Origin: Bugula neritina
Taxonomy: Eukaryota > Bryozoa > Gymnolaemata > Cheilostomatida > Bugulidae
NCBI GenBank assembly: GCA_964035545.1
Contig: OZ037771.1
Coordinates: forward strand, 5,016,628-5,080,627
Length of the DNA: 64,000 nucleotides
Reading direction: 5' to 3'
The notes under the pieces: model-generated
Seen by the model: only the letters and a program-made list of their open reading frames with translations
What the model was told of the DNA's origin: nothing
Databases searched by the model: none
Made by a program: the position numbers and the translations under genes
Shown here: one piece after another, positions 53,001 to 53,811 of the stretch
Position numbering within the stretch: position 1 is the stretch's first letter
Layout: each line of letters begins with the position of its first letter

Positions 53001-53811
53001 CTATGAAGTTTGATTACGGTGGGTCATTATTGATAAGAACACTTGTCAGGACTTTACACAGACATGGCTGTCATCGTGATCTTGCTGACTTATTTGATAT
53101 TGTGAGTAACTTCCTGTGACATCATTTCCTATTTAGAAGAGGCTGTTTTCATATCAGTCAGTGTGGTGTAATCACAGTAGTATAGTTGTAGTGACTAGAC
53201 ATAGTATAGTCATAGTATAATATAGTCATAGTATATTATAGTTATAGTATAATATAGTCATAGTACCATATAGTCATATATAATGTTGTTAGTAAATATG
53301 TTTATAGCCACACATTGAATCAGTTGATGTTATTTCAATGTGCCTTTGTTTCTCAGCTTATGCCTATTGTACTTAGTTGCTTATCTGTAATAGCAATTTT
53401 ATAGCTATCCACTTATGTGTGCTACTTATGTTTTTTGCTCTTAGTTCAGTTGCTTCTAATATTTAGTGCAATAAAGAGCTCTGTCAAATTATAACTCTAA
53501 CATATAATACAGTCATAGCATAATGTAGTCATGGCATAACATAGTCATAGTAAAATAGTCATAGTATAGGCTATAGCTATAGTGATTAGTCATACATATT
53601 TGACATTTACAAATGTCAGGTAAAATATATAGGATTCAGCATTTACCTAATTTTAATATATTTGAAGGTAAAGCACAGAGTGAGGAAAATATCTGGTAAA
53701 AGGAGACAAAGAAATCCAACTGTTTACGTGACACAGACTCCTGTGGTTATAAATACTCTCACTGGTAGAAGGAAGATTTACTTGTTTCCTTTATTCTATG
53801 GAGAGTGGTAG
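11976..53811 (+). CDS. LRR-Roc-COR-caspase fusion gene, copy 1 (14 exons)
   Basis: My gene model joins 11976-12036, 16193-16421, 22714-22851, 23886-24023, 25046-25183, 26133-26270, 26507-26644, 47997-49909, 50010-50078, 50238-50410, 51193-51360, 51897-52116, 52245-52406, 52992-53101 and 53668-53811; the first two precede five LRR exons. Every junction is GT-AG and keeps phase; the total is 3939 nt (1312 aa plus stop). Domain order is N-terminal region, about ten LRRs in five exons, one more LRR block, Roc GTPase, COR, acidic linker, caspase p20 and p10. By analogy with ROCO proteins and NOD-like receptors, LRRs would sense a ligand, Roc-COR switch and dimerise, and the caspase act as effector. 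That role is inference. The reading frame is intact although about 36 kb of its introns holds mobile DNA. Splicing is predicted, not proven. Confidence 0.85.
12597..16058. mobile_element. Fold-back element with long inverted arms, split by a LINE
   Basis: The arms 12597-13133 plus 15016-15250 and 15283-16058 are inverted copies of each other, about 770-800 bp each, with a short loop near 15250-15283. Copy 2 of the gene has an empty site (AAGTAATTCAACAG near 58706), and copy 1 shows AAGTAAT at the left and ATTCAACAG at the right, so only 2-3 bp were duplicated. The left arm is interrupted by a LINE (13134-15015). No transposase is present. The family is not recognised. Confidence 0.75.
13122..14829 (+). 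pseudogene. LINE reverse transcriptase (Jockey/CR1-like), frameshifted
   Basis: Three overlapping frames (13122-13523, about 13523-14485, 14485-14829) form one RT protein broken by two single-base indels, one in a G/A run near 13518 and one in an A run near 14477. Motifs: [40 protein letters not shown] and the catalytic FADDTNLF near 14020. The C-terminal part has [11 protein letters not shown], typical of this superfamily. The endonuclease is missing, so the copy is 5'-truncated, as is normal for LINEs. It was inserted into the left arm of the fold-back element. Confidence 0.88.
16193..16421 (+). CDS. Copy 1 exon 2, N-terminal region before LRRs
   Basis: Acceptor AACAG at 16192, phase 1 in and phase 2 out, donor GTGAGT. 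It encodes 76 residues including [21 protein letters not shown] and a degenerate LRR-like end ([17 protein letters not shown]). Copy 2 has the matching exon at 58843-59074, three bases longer. The Trp/Cys-rich start matches no family I recognise; a short N-terminal adaptor or LRR cap is possible. Confidence 0.8.
17188..17425 (-). pseudogene. hAT transposase C-terminal dimerisation region, degraded
   Basis: Minus-strand translation shows [20 protein letters not shown] followed by a [14 protein letters not shown] stretch, the classic hAT C-terminal signature (SxxSERxFS). At least two stop codons lie just upstream in the same frame. The element cannot make an active transposase from this copy. 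Confidence 0.85.
17518..17568. repeat. (TA)n microsatellite, left of the Penelope-like element
   Basis: About 25 TA units directly abut the element end at 17569. A matching (TA)n run lies on the other side, suggesting insertion into, or creation of, a TA tract. Confidence 0.95.
17569..17790 (-). repeat. Terminal inverted repeat at the element 3' end
   Basis: 222 bp, reverse complement of 19712-19933. It contains the minus-strand hammerhead, in sense with the RT gene. Confidence 0.9.
17598..17670 (-). ncRNA. Hammerhead ribozyme (type I), sense copy
   Basis: Mirror copy of 19832-19904. On the minus strand it has CTGACGAG (17646-17653), stem II GTGCAC/GTGTAC, GAAAC (17621-17625), a 3-bp stem III with an ACT loop, and the cleavage site GTA at 17613-17615. 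It would cut the element transcript near its 3' end. Confidence 0.8.
17923..19719 (-). CDS. Penelope-like reverse transcriptase with GIY-YIG endonuclease
   Basis: The open frame covers 598 codons; the first ATG is at 19680 ([11 protein letters not shown]), giving about 585 residues. RT motifs are [38 protein letters not shown] (motif A), [17 protein letters not shown] and GLYRDDGLG (catalytic YRDD). A Cys-rich stretch ([15 protein letters not shown]) leads into the GIY-YIG domain ([25 protein letters not shown]). The frame has no internal stop. The C-terminal position of GIY-YIG fits endonuclease-positive Penelope-like elements. The exact clade is not assigned. Confidence 0.85.
   Translation of the reverse strand: MSRSKKSPPQITAMQSFEQGLADMIRSVKFRHVHNTFQDKLSSDIKHKITMSDNIIVPADKSNNFYKMDKESYDRLLTNNITKTYKKISNDKVSNITSEDKAMAEQLELDDRITITAKKPAFITIKDHKANYITNPTCRLINPTKPEIGRVSKQLLDRINTSINSKLGLNQWKSTSAVLHWFDNLTTTNRHSFIVFDIVEFYPSISPKLLSDALDFANLHTTVSNHERNIILHTKKSILVHDNSFWGKRQSDNLFDVTMGSHDGAETCELVGLFLLSKISKKFKANIGLYRDDGLGVTDLKPQLAERLKKDLCILFQSHGLKITIDVNIKTTDYLDTTLDLVKKHHTPYSKPNNIPLYVHKDSNHPPSILNNIPESINRRLCDISTNETIFNNAIPLYQDALAKSGYDYQLKYKDYTDNTNTSIKPIRQRQVIWYNPPYSRNVKTKIGSIYLKLIKDIFNTKHPLHKIFNKNTLKLSYSCCPNLEQTITAHNRSVTKCNTTPISQAGCNCRNVKTCPLPGECTTPNIVYQAKVFVPSKDTAETYVGISSTAFKARYYNHLASFRHPTKCMQTELSKHIWTLKDKGLDFTISWKILRKT
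19712..19933 (+). repeat. Terminal inverted repeat at the element 5' end
   Basis: 222 bp, reverse complement of 17569-17790 with one visible difference (GATCAGAAT against GATCAAAAT, minus-strand sense). Confidence 0.9.
19832..19904 (+). ncRNA. Hammerhead ribozyme (type I)
   Basis: Conserved core CTGACGAG (19849-19856) and GAAAC (19877-19881). Stem II pairs GTGCAC with GTGTAC (one G-U). Stem III is 3 bp (ACT/AGT) with loop ACT. The cleavage triplet GTA ends at 19889. Stem I pairs ATTTAT with ATAAAT and then GGC with GCC across an internal loop. All invariant positions are present. This copy is antisense to the RT gene because the terminal repeats are inverted. Confidence 0.82.
19999..20059. 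repeat. (TA)n microsatellite, right of the Penelope-like element
   Basis: About 30 TA units, separated from the terminal repeat by 65 bp (19934-19998). Confidence 0.95.
20100..20240 (-). pseudogene. hAT transposase N-terminal piece, degraded
   Basis: The minus-strand frame includes [19 protein letters not shown] and [14 protein letters not shown], which resembles the linker between zinc finger and catalytic core in hAT transposases. It lies between the two hAT ends on the same strand as the C-terminal piece. Confidence 0.5.
20270..20830. repeat. Tandemly duplicated segment with TAGTAA microsatellites
   Basis: The segment near 20270-20450 recurs near 20640-20820 (shared ATGATTATTTATGATAATAA and CATAGACTCTATA). 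Both copies contain TAGTAATAGTAATA runs. It lies inside the hAT relic and codes for nothing. Confidence 0.75.
20919..20960 (-). pseudogene. Possible first exon of the hAT transposase
   Basis: The minus strand reads [14 protein letters not shown] and then GTGAGT, a good splice donor, close to the element 5' end. The next exon could not be joined. Position and phase make this plausible only. Confidence 0.35.
21306..22713. other. Intron between exon 2 and first LRR exon, copy 1
   Basis: Aligns along its length with 59221-60628 of copy 2. I see no exon in it; short open frames are not conserved between copies. Confidence 0.6.
22714..22851 (+). CDS. Copy 1 LRR exon A
   Basis: 138 nt, phase 2 in and phase 2 out, acceptor TTACAG, donor GTGAGT. 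It encodes two 23-residue LRRs: [18 protein letters not shown] and a second with [12 protein letters not shown]. The symmetric phase lets the exon be duplicated or lost without a frameshift. Confidence 0.88.
23100..23460 (-). pseudogene. LINE remnant, copy in LRR unit 1
   Basis: Minus-strand text includes [30 protein letters not shown] and [10 protein letters not shown], matching the region downstream of the RT domain in RTE/endonuclease-RT type LINEs. Related copies follow each LRR exon (24300-24609, 25450-25640, 62870-63100), so the insertion predates the exon duplications. Confidence 0.75.
23886..24023 (+). CDS. Copy 1 LRR exon B
   Basis: 138 nt, phase 2-2, donor GTGAGA. Two LRRs, with variable parts [10 protein letters not shown] and [11 protein letters not shown]. 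Its intron flanks resemble those of exon C closely. Confidence 0.88.
24300..24609 (-). pseudogene. LINE remnant, copy in LRR unit 2
   Basis: Minus strand carries the same [11 protein letters not shown] and MRHIF segments as 23100-23460, with stops. It was co-duplicated with the LRR exon. Confidence 0.7.
25046..25183 (+). CDS. Copy 1 LRR exon C
   Basis: 138 nt, phase 2-2. Variable parts [10 protein letters not shown] and [11 protein letters not shown]; the second LRR is identical to that of exon B, pointing to a recent unit duplication. Confidence 0.88.
25450..25997 (-). pseudogene. LINE remnants, copy in LRR unit 3
   Basis: 25450-25640 repeats the remnant seen in units 1 and 2. 25629-25997 is open on the minus strand for 122 codons and contains [20 protein letters not shown] and [12 protein letters not shown], the region just upstream of the RT domain in the same LINE type. 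The order of the two pieces shows an internal deletion of the RT core. Confidence 0.65.
26133..26270 (+). CDS. Copy 1 LRR exon D
   Basis: 138 nt, phase 2-2. Variable parts [10 protein letters not shown] and [11 protein letters not shown]. Only 236 bp separate it from exon E, much less than the usual 1.1 kb. Confidence 0.87.
26507..26644 (+). CDS. Copy 1 LRR exon E
   Basis: 138 nt, phase 2-2, acceptor TTATAG. Variable parts [10 protein letters not shown] and [11 protein letters not shown]. It splices across about 21 kb, holding a Tc1 relic and the provirus, to the Roc exon at 47997 in matching phase. Confidence 0.87.
26773..28042 (-). mobile_element. Tc1/mariner-like transposon relic
   Basis: The terminal inverted repeats run TTATAGTCATGCATAAAGG at the left and TCACAGTCATTCGTAAAAG at the right (reverse strand), continuing GTTTTGACACC in both. 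TA flanks each side (26771-26772, 28043-28044). The length of 1270 bp is normal for Tc1. Minus-strand pieces such as [13 protein letters not shown] fit the C-terminal end of a Tc1 transposase, but there are many stops. Border evidence is good; the coding match is weak. Confidence 0.65.
28045..28677. other. Intron DNA left of the provirus
   Basis: AT-rich, no exon or repeat recognised. Its last bases lead to the target duplication AGCGTT (28678-28683). Confidence 0.5.
28684..29290 (+). repeat. Left terminal inverted repeat of the provirus, expanded
   Basis: The outer part matches 47330-47531 in reverse. It is enlarged by repeated short palindromes of the type TGTCCCAGAAATTATATG next to TTCTAGGACAAATATTAA (near 28796, 28910, 28976, 29140, 29163, 29200). 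The outermost 70 bp form their own hairpin-like pair (GGTTCTGGGACAACC and GGTTGTCCCAGAAC). Confidence 0.88.
29291..29636 (-). pseudogene. Fibre-like protein, C-terminal fragment (left copy)
   Basis: Reverse copy of the last ~110 codons of 46550-47326, still open and ending in FPSYNV. At about 29634 the homology stops and jumps straight into the middle of the integrase on the plus strand. The breakpoint has a shared GTTTYGTA, so the gene was cut by a deletion at microhomology. Confidence 0.85.
29637..30487 (+). pseudogene. Integrase-chromodomain, left copy, truncated with stops
   Basis: Homologous to the C-terminal two thirds of 43929-45296. It begins in the middle of the fusion protein ([10 protein letters not shown]), lacks the Cys-rich and phospholipase parts, and has two in-frame stops, TAA at 29876 and TGA at 30032, where the right copy has sense codons. 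The chromodomain ([23 protein letters not shown]) is intact. Not functional as it stands. Confidence 0.9.
30488..30565. repeat. GGACACAAA hairpin repeats, left copy
   Basis: Short inverted and direct repeats (CACAAATGTGTTTGTGTCC, GTAGACACAAAT) between integrase and the next gene. The fuller version is at 43846-43930. Confidence 0.75.
30566..31152 (+). pseudogene. Conserved Polinton protein, left copy lacking N-terminus
   Basis: Matches residues from about 78 onward of the 43062-43826 protein ([18 protein letters not shown] onward) but the N-terminal part is deleted and replaced by hairpin-repeat DNA. Its C-terminus ([11 protein letters not shown]) is longer than that of the right copy, which has a 1-base deletion there. 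So neither copy is complete. Confidence 0.75.
31156..31476 (+). CDS. Small basic virion-like protein, left copy (106 aa)
   Basis: Begins [20 protein letters not shown], then amphipathic helices rich in Ala, Lys and Ile ([24 protein letters not shown]). Size, charge and the GGGIF start resemble small core or membrane-active virion proteins of Polintons and adenoviruses. The start has the ATAATAAATG context. The right copy (42697-43017) differs at seven residues. Function is inferred. Confidence 0.75.
   Translation: MYVYDKRQRLQRHYAGGGIFDTIKNVVTKIASNSSVRELGKKAITKAGTAASEKIVNAIEKRREKKLNAKSQAILQKLNQTKNILKVLNNNNISNILEGSGQAIAY
31498..32772 (+). pseudogene. Major capsid protein (double jelly roll), left copy, stop at 32350
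   Basis: A 425-codon gene with one internal TAA (32350-32352) where the right copy has CAA. Recognised by family segments such as [48 protein letters not shown] and [11 protein letters not shown]. These occur in Polinton/adintovirus major capsid proteins, which form hexon-like trimers on the icosahedral shell. It follows the small basic gene and precedes the penton-like gene with zero spacing (TAA then ATG). Confidence 0.85.
32773..33529 (+). pseudogene. Penton-like minor capsid protein, left copy, frameshifted
   Basis: The ATG at 32773 directly follows the capsid stop. A 2-base deletion in an A run near 32894-32904 shifts the frame after about 41 codons; the rest ([18 protein letters not shown] onward) stays open. 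The right copy (40649-41407) is intact. Confidence 0.85.
33542..34111 (+). CDS. GGFLG-type virion-associated protein, left copy (189 aa)
   Basis: Contains a long Gly/Ala/Leu-rich hydrophobic stretch ([31 protein letters not shown], residues about 80-125) and repeated [11 protein letters not shown]-type motifs in the C-terminal half. Similar proteins accompany capsid genes in animal Polintons; a membrane-active internal virion protein is a reasonable guess. Intact in both copies. The start context is TATATAAATGG. Confidence 0.75.
   Translation: MGYCEIIGNVPQAQKQKIMNAYRSGKGCTIKLPLESGNDKLAVTKTQNDNILKAMNANKKNITLEMSPSLVKTNASMNGGFLGPLLGIATRVIPTLLKTIIPGVLSGAASAGVESAIKGKGLYLKKGGCVCSVEPNLNGSITLKPVAPSNLMKGNSLYLKQGSSYIKGEGLILGPNSPFKNIPLLGMLL
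34131..34529 (+). CDS. Uncharacterised provirus protein, left copy (132 aa)
   Basis: Lys/Glu-rich, with beta-type repeats of the form [18 protein letters not shown]. No family recognised. Conserved in both arms (right copy 39658-40050, 130 aa), which argues that it is a real gene. It is the last gene of the duplicated block. Confidence 0.65.
   Translation: MVDPTVIIYKSLDGTPITETIYKNNDCEKRVYESGDIKERIIYKIFNIIDEMNNPSNERGTFEEITYNNKKEIIYKDDDKKLKIKTIYKSKEIIQELNVGLISYAAARIPLFFTKLKYAEDEIEKRRNKNIL
34652..34678. repeat. AT palindrome between convergent genes
   Basis: TTAATTAATTATAATATAAT and its mirror form a perfect palindrome between 34529 and the minus-strand gene. It may serve as a terminator for both. 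A copy lies near 39535-39560. Confidence 0.6.
34672..35151 (-). CDS. Two-segment membrane protein with coiled coils (159 aa)
   Basis: Residues 1-30 are a charged helix ([20 protein letters not shown]). Two hydrophobic segments follow (about 35-60 and 67-88), then a helical charged C-terminus. The layout resembles SLATT-like two-helix membrane proteins, but I cannot prove homology. It runs opposite to the flanking genes. A copy with an internal deletion of both membrane segments lies at 39294-39536. Confidence 0.65.
   Translation of the reverse strand: MDFRREKLELLNDEIIKLENEYEQKLNRFNWLSKLLKIISGLCGTTNLICGVIITALLNANVTKQTLLPLSIIVSIMSVITTSISSQDAKLIKSTLMYLDVYTFIKDSKLEINSMLSKFLSDAHIDEQEYDAITEKYKDINSVISNKKSDIIVARNNVC
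35196..35432 (+). CDS. Small uncharacterised provirus protein (78 aa)
   Basis: The chosen start [14 protein letters not shown] is preceded by TTTTTTAATATGG, similar to the other genes. Lys/Leu-rich helical protein, no family recognised. Present only once, between the membrane-protein gene and the SAP-like gene. Confidence 0.55.
   Translation: MEFTNELLDKLIVQAKQKKYIPLPEHTFMRLTDYYTLKINSMSNEDRDKLFKHLNKSLTSRRKVTKLIARINKILEDV
35486..36205 (+). CDS. Protein with two SAP-like repeats, next to polymerase (239 aa)
   Basis: Two 30-residue repeats near residues 8-36 and 43-71 ([20 protein letters not shown] and [17 protein letters not shown], each followed by RAELxQLL) fit the SAP/Rho-N helix-extended-helix DNA-binding motif. 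The remainder is Ile/Lys-rich. It lies 33 bp before polymerase B. In animal Polintons similar proteins precede the polymerase, so a role in replication, possibly as terminal protein or DNA-binding partner, is possible but unproven. Confidence 0.7.
   Translation: MEFNTKITVKALKALAKERELKRYSRLKRAELMQLLMVEDNFKSIKDLKILVKERGFKRYSSLKRAELIQLLNIMDEPVPYIGQAPLIPIPAKKIMREIFTQTTRNIKKWVKGIIKPIIKIINPIKDEIMALYNQPKLIEQDANGWFKTYEIKGLPKYDIDTFGKLVKLNILELLKPTMKVKIFMYCEMKKINVSTGETIVETMPFTSNVETILESTNVDEIYDEIIERIKENFASLNA
36239..39253 (+). pseudogene. Protein-primed family B DNA polymerase, two TGA stops
   Basis: 1004 codons in one frame with TGA at 37751-37753 and 38129-38131. Exonuclease motifs: YADFECF (ExoI), [10 protein letters not shown] (ExoII) and [11 protein letters not shown] (ExoIII region). 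Polymerase motifs: [12 protein letters not shown] (motif A), [18 protein letters not shown] (motif B) and FTDTDSLMY (motif C). A Cys/His cluster (CICEEKL...[17 protein letters not shown]) lies between the exonuclease motifs. The length is normal for Polinton polymerase. The stops inactivate it unless read through. It is the only polymerase copy in the element. Confidence 0.93.
39294..39536 (+). pseudogene. Membrane-protein gene fragment, inverted second copy
   Basis: 81 codons matching 34672-35151 in the opposite orientation. The middle, with both membrane segments, is deleted: NRFNWLSK joins directly to [11 protein letters not shown]. It sits right after polymerase B (junction 39254-39293) and marks the centre of the inverted dimer. 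Confidence 0.85.
39658..40050 (-). CDS. Uncharacterised provirus protein, right copy (130 aa)
   Basis: Inverted copy of 34131-34529, open, with a few substitutions (for example [10 protein letters not shown]) and a 2-codon deletion at the end. Confidence 0.65.
   Translation of the reverse strand: MVDPTVITYKSLDGTPITETIYKNNDCEKRVYESGNIKERIIYKQFNILDEMNNPSNERGTFEEITYNNKKEIIYKDDDKKLKIKTIYKSKEIIQELNVGLMNYAAARIPLFFTKLKYAEDEIEKRRNIL
40070..40636 (-). CDS. GGFLG-type virion-associated protein, right copy (188 aa)
   Basis: Inverted copy of 33542-34111, one residue shorter near residue 17 ([10 protein letters not shown]). Intact, same hydrophobic centre and GLYLKKGG motifs. Confidence 0.75.
   Translation of the reverse strand: MGYCEITGNVPQAQKKKMNAYRSGKGCTIKLPLESGNDKLAVTKTQNDNILKALNANKKNITLEMSPSLVKTNASMNGGFLGPLLGIATRVIPTLLKTIIPGVLSGAASAGVERAIKGKGLYLKKGGCVCSVEPNSNSSITLKPVAPSNLMKGNGLYLKQGSSYIKGEGLILGPNSPFKNIPFLGMLL
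40649..41407 (-). CDS. Penton-like minor capsid protein, right copy (252 aa)
   Basis: Intact. Begins [12 protein letters not shown]; beta-rich segments include [43 protein letters not shown] and [20 protein letters not shown]. This pattern is shared with minor (penton-like, single jelly-roll) capsid proteins of Polintons and adintoviruses, which fill the fivefold vertices. Its ATG follows the capsid-protein stop with no gap. The left copy is frameshifted. Confidence 0.82.
   Translation of the reverse strand: MENKLLREIADNTASKQTMTIGVTDTKTRIITQLNPPIELNKNKKYEMCLISLDTFYSFPNISADRNSYRWSKDGGNTWYLVSLPIGVYELDQLEEAIQDEIVKEGGNRNGITLQANKVTFRIILKLKPNYRIDFNVENSIRDVLGFDAAIYNQPHIEATNIVNILNVNAIHVQVDCINGSYIDGTYKPVIYSFFPSVSPGYKIIEKPHNLIYLPAHVKYIKTLTVTVTDQKGNLLDLSGEQLSIRFHLREV
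41408..42675 (-). pseudogene. Major capsid protein, right copy, frameshift and TAG
   Basis: Inverted copy of 31498-32772. It differs by a 6-base in-frame deletion (two residues in the YADADL segment), a 1-base deletion near 42160 that shifts the frame, and TAG at 41882-41884 where the left copy has TGG. The left copy has its own, different stop. Confidence 0.88.
42697..43017 (-). CDS. Small basic virion-like protein, right copy (106 aa)
   Basis: Intact inverted copy of 31156-31476, starting [20 protein letters not shown]. Preceded on its strand by ATAATAAATG. Confidence 0.75.
   Translation of the reverse strand: MYVYNKRHRLQRHYAGGGIFDTIKNVVTKIANNSSVRELGKKAITKAGTAAGEKIVNAIKKRRQKKLNAKSQAILQKLNQTKNILKVLNNNNISNILEGSGQAVAY
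43062..43826 (-). CDS. Conserved Polinton protein of unknown function, right copy (254 aa)
   Basis: N-terminal half is a charged helix ([18 protein letters not shown]), the C-terminal half a compact domain ([52 protein letters not shown]). Related proteins are encoded next to capsid genes in animal Polintons. A 1-base deletion near the end changes the last residues to DYYLE and removes about 17 residues seen in the left copy. The start context is ATATAATAAATG. Confidence 0.7.
   Translation of the reverse strand: MSYLKIYNPVKRDKIVQDFISRKNRIKENFKREREQELNAAMAQEKYFEPVIASQAQTTNALKQLQDSVVQNYTPMQAITDGVLNLDVNTQIALAGLELGAYNVKWENDKYIIGTKPIQFNDGKVIFNNEECLATKGLLSLLTRKIPMNYDDNDIENYSDILYDAGAIYQSKNTPVDKNSYKWKHIVRPIWEKLYPKRAKSADYKKAKRGNGVVYLSSDPNALIERLELLISSARAGNTGVRNEIVAILDYYLE
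43846..43930. repeat. GGACACAAA hairpin repeats, right copy
   Basis: Three near-palindromes around CACAAATGTGTTCGTGTCC and GTAGACACAAAT between two minus-strand genes. They could form stem-loops in DNA or RNA. A shortened form is at 30488-30565. Confidence 0.75.
43929..45296 (-). CDS. Phospholipase A2-like/integrase/chromodomain fusion (455 aa)
   Basis: One uninterrupted frame with four parts. Residues 3-45 hold Cys pairs (CCKC, CGQCGC) that suggest a zinc-binding knot. Residues about 55-125 resemble the parvovirus-type phospholipase A2: a calcium-loop-like [11 protein letters not shown] and a catalytic-type [12 protein letters not shown]. Residues about 150-330 form a retroviral-type integrase with Asp in WAADLVDM, Asp in LWVDKGKEF and Glu in SSVVERWNR. 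Residues about 415-455 are a chromodomain ([22 protein letters not shown]). The integrase would insert the genome and the chromodomain could target chromatin. The lipase part, used by parvoviruses to leave endosomes, is inferred here. It is divergent from the ATPase gene. Confidence 0.88.
   Translation of the reverse strand: MYCCKCKIKTKTLNCEKRVSKNNKLMGYGNCGQCGCKKTTFVGSGLANNLINNLPFKLHYPGHNFLGPGTKLNKRLNDDMTPKEESKPVDRDDAIAMRHDICYALNKDTKTRNEICDKKMLNELKAIPNPTPTEQRHSRFASAIIGAKKRLGWGLKNWTDELAEELHKPVQKKFRKRRVWVSGIDDIWAADLVDMTEFAKFNNGYKYLPTVIDVFSKYGWIIPLKNKTGKATALALKTILTRRKPQHLWVDKGKEFHNKNVKSLIDLYSTENEEKSSVVERWNRTMKERMFKYFSANNTYKYIDVLKDLVKRYNETKYRSIGMTPIEASDSSNENKVRMKLYPNLLAPSKPKFAIGDRVRIPRKKRTFEKGYTVRWTEEVFTISKILYTNPTTYKLTDSEEIQGSFYEQELQKTSQEIYRIERVIKKKGKKALVKWLGYPESQNSWVDLNVLERL
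45297..45308. promoter_or_regulatory. 12-bp palindromic bidirectional start region
   Basis: TTATTATAATAA is a perfect palindrome and the only DNA between the start codons of the integrase fusion (minus) and the ATPase (plus). Each gene therefore has the shared AATAAATG context. Both 5' UTRs must be very short, or the promoters overlap the opposite gene. Confidence 0.6.
45309..46069 (+). pseudogene. Genome-packaging ATPase (FtsK/HerA type), frameshifted
   Basis: Two frames (45309-45542 and the downstream part to 46069) form one protein of about 253 residues, broken by a 1-base shift near 45528. Walker A is [12 protein letters not shown] near residue 30; Walker B is LIIFDDLM. The rest ([20 protein letters not shown]) fits the A32-like ATPase that pumps DNA into the capsid. 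It is the only copy in the element. Confidence 0.88.
46073..46553 (+). pseudogene. Capsid-spike-like protein, frameshift after the start
   Basis: The ATG at 46073 is in the usual ATAATAAATG context but an extra T in the T run (46079-46085) puts a stop at codon 5. The frame from 46077 is open to 46553. Without the extra T the N-terminus would read MSVFKFG, like the MSVYKFG of the next gene. The rest is beta-rich with no family recognised. It overlaps the next start by 4 bp (ATGA). Confidence 0.65.
46550..47326 (+). CDS. Fibre-like repeat protein (258 aa)
   Basis: Starts [13 protein letters not shown]. Residues about 25-63 ([26 protein letters not shown]) match a motif common in phage tail fibres. 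Five repeats of about 38 residues follow, each with IQNPxNKLTxSTxxGxVIDS and a short helix, ending FPSYNV. A trimeric beta-repeat shaft is the likely structure and host attachment the likely role; both are inferred. It is intact and lies next to the right terminal repeat. A 3' fragment is mirrored at 29291-29636. Confidence 0.8.
   Translation: MSVYKFGGSGKTQIDTKKFVLINGSSTLTGTLDMGENKISRVIDPADDQDAATKKYVNATSMPKIQNPINQLTISTDDGCVIDSDLKVDDVITKTNVSNYAMPLIQNPTNKLTASTDIGSVVDSSISISEVVTKTNIDKHAIPFIQNPTNKLTISTTSGNVIDSSLSVNNVITTNNINNFAMNKIQPSIGGKLLMLSSDGNIVETGINITDIITTYNISGYAIPKLQGAIGNKLVISTSDGDIIESTESQPVFPSYNV
47330..47531 (-). repeat. Right terminal inverted repeat of the provirus
   Basis: About 202 bp, reverse complement of the outer and inner parts of the left repeat, with one copy of the GGGACA palindrome set. 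It ends CCTACTACT, followed by AGCGTT. Confidence 0.9.
47538..47996. other. Intron DNA right of the provirus
   Basis: AT-rich, no exon or element recognised; ends at the acceptor TGGTAG before the Roc exon. Confidence 0.5.
47997..49909 (+). CDS. Copy 1 Roc-COR exon with last LRRs
   Basis: 1913 nt, phase 2 in and phase 1 out (donor GTTAGT). It opens with an LRR pair ([30 protein letters not shown]). The Roc GTPase follows: P-loop [13 protein letters not shown], a DFGGNEIY segment as the DxxG motif, and THRD as the G4 motif. The rest is a COR-type dimerisation region with helical and winged-helix-like segments ([39 protein letters not shown]). ROCO proteins act as dimer-controlled GTPases. The key P-loop Lys and Thr are present. 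Confidence 0.88.
50010..50078 (+). CDS. Copy 1 linker exon 1
   Basis: 69 nt, phase 1-1, acceptor TTGCAG. Encodes [19 protein letters not shown], a short amphipathic helix. Confidence 0.65.
50238..50410 (+). CDS. Copy 1 linker exon 2, acidic
   Basis: 173 nt, phase 1 in and 0 out. Ser/Thr/Asp/Glu-rich ([20 protein letters not shown]), so a flexible linker. The several Asp residues may be caspase cleavage sites that release the protease, an inference. Confidence 0.65.
50440..50555. repeat. 32-bp minisatellite
   Basis: Three and a half tandem copies of a 32-bp unit starting CCTTGGCTCTCCTCTCTGTT, in the intron after linker exon 2. Confidence 0.9.
50614..51045. mobile_element. MITE with ~45-bp terminal inverted repeats
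   Basis: Ends AGTGTAGGGCCACTTGACGC and AGTGTAAGGCCACAGGACGC (reverse strand), continuing TTTTACACGC in both. It is 432 bp with no coding capacity. I could not define a clear target duplication, so the family is open. CG-rich ends contrast with the intron. Confidence 0.7.
51193..51360 (+). CDS. Copy 1 caspase exon 1 (p20 start)
   Basis: 168 nt, phase 0-0. Encodes [29 protein letters not shown] and [14 protein letters not shown], the first strand-helix unit of an animal caspase. The Arg before LGS corresponds to the substrate-pocket Arg of caspases. Confidence 0.85.
51897..52116 (+). CDS. Copy 1 caspase exon 2 (catalytic His and Cys)
   Basis: 220 nt, phase 0 in and 1 out. Contains [17 protein letters not shown], with the catalytic His, and [14 protein letters not shown] with the catalytic Cys. 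The canonical QACRG is QACRVG here across the splice junction. Both members of the dyad are present, so the protease may be active. Confidence 0.88.
52245..52406 (+). CDS. Copy 1 caspase exon 3 (intersubunit linker, p10 start)
   Basis: 162 nt, phase 1-1. Gln/Ser/Thr-rich linker ([17 protein letters not shown]) and then [14 protein letters not shown], matching the start of the small subunit. The Asp residues in the linker could be processing sites. Confidence 0.82.
52407..52991. other. Intron between caspase exons 3 and 4
   Basis: No further coding or repeat signal seen. Confidence 0.5.
52992..53101 (+). CDS. Copy 1 caspase exon 4 (p10)
   Basis: 110 nt, phase 1 in and 0 out, acceptor [27 protein letters not shown] resembles the p10 GSxFIQxL region. 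The usual S-W-R of the substrate pocket reads S-M-K, so preference may differ from effector caspases. Confidence 0.82.
53160..53590. repeat. TAGTCATAGTATAA simple repeats in the last intron
   Basis: Imperfect runs of ATAGTCATAGTATAATATAG at about 53190-53285 and 53510-53590. Confidence 0.75.
53668..53811 (+). CDS. Copy 1 last exon (caspase C-terminus and stop)
   Basis: 144 nt, phase 0, acceptor TTTGAAG. Basic stretch ([16 protein letters not shown]), then a Thr-rich segment ([19 protein letters not shown]) and a stop TAG. The Q-P / K-YLFP pattern is that of caspase C-termini. Confidence 0.8.
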   Translation, partial: VKHRVRKISGKRRQRNPTVYVTQTPVVINTLTGRRKIYLFPLFYGEW

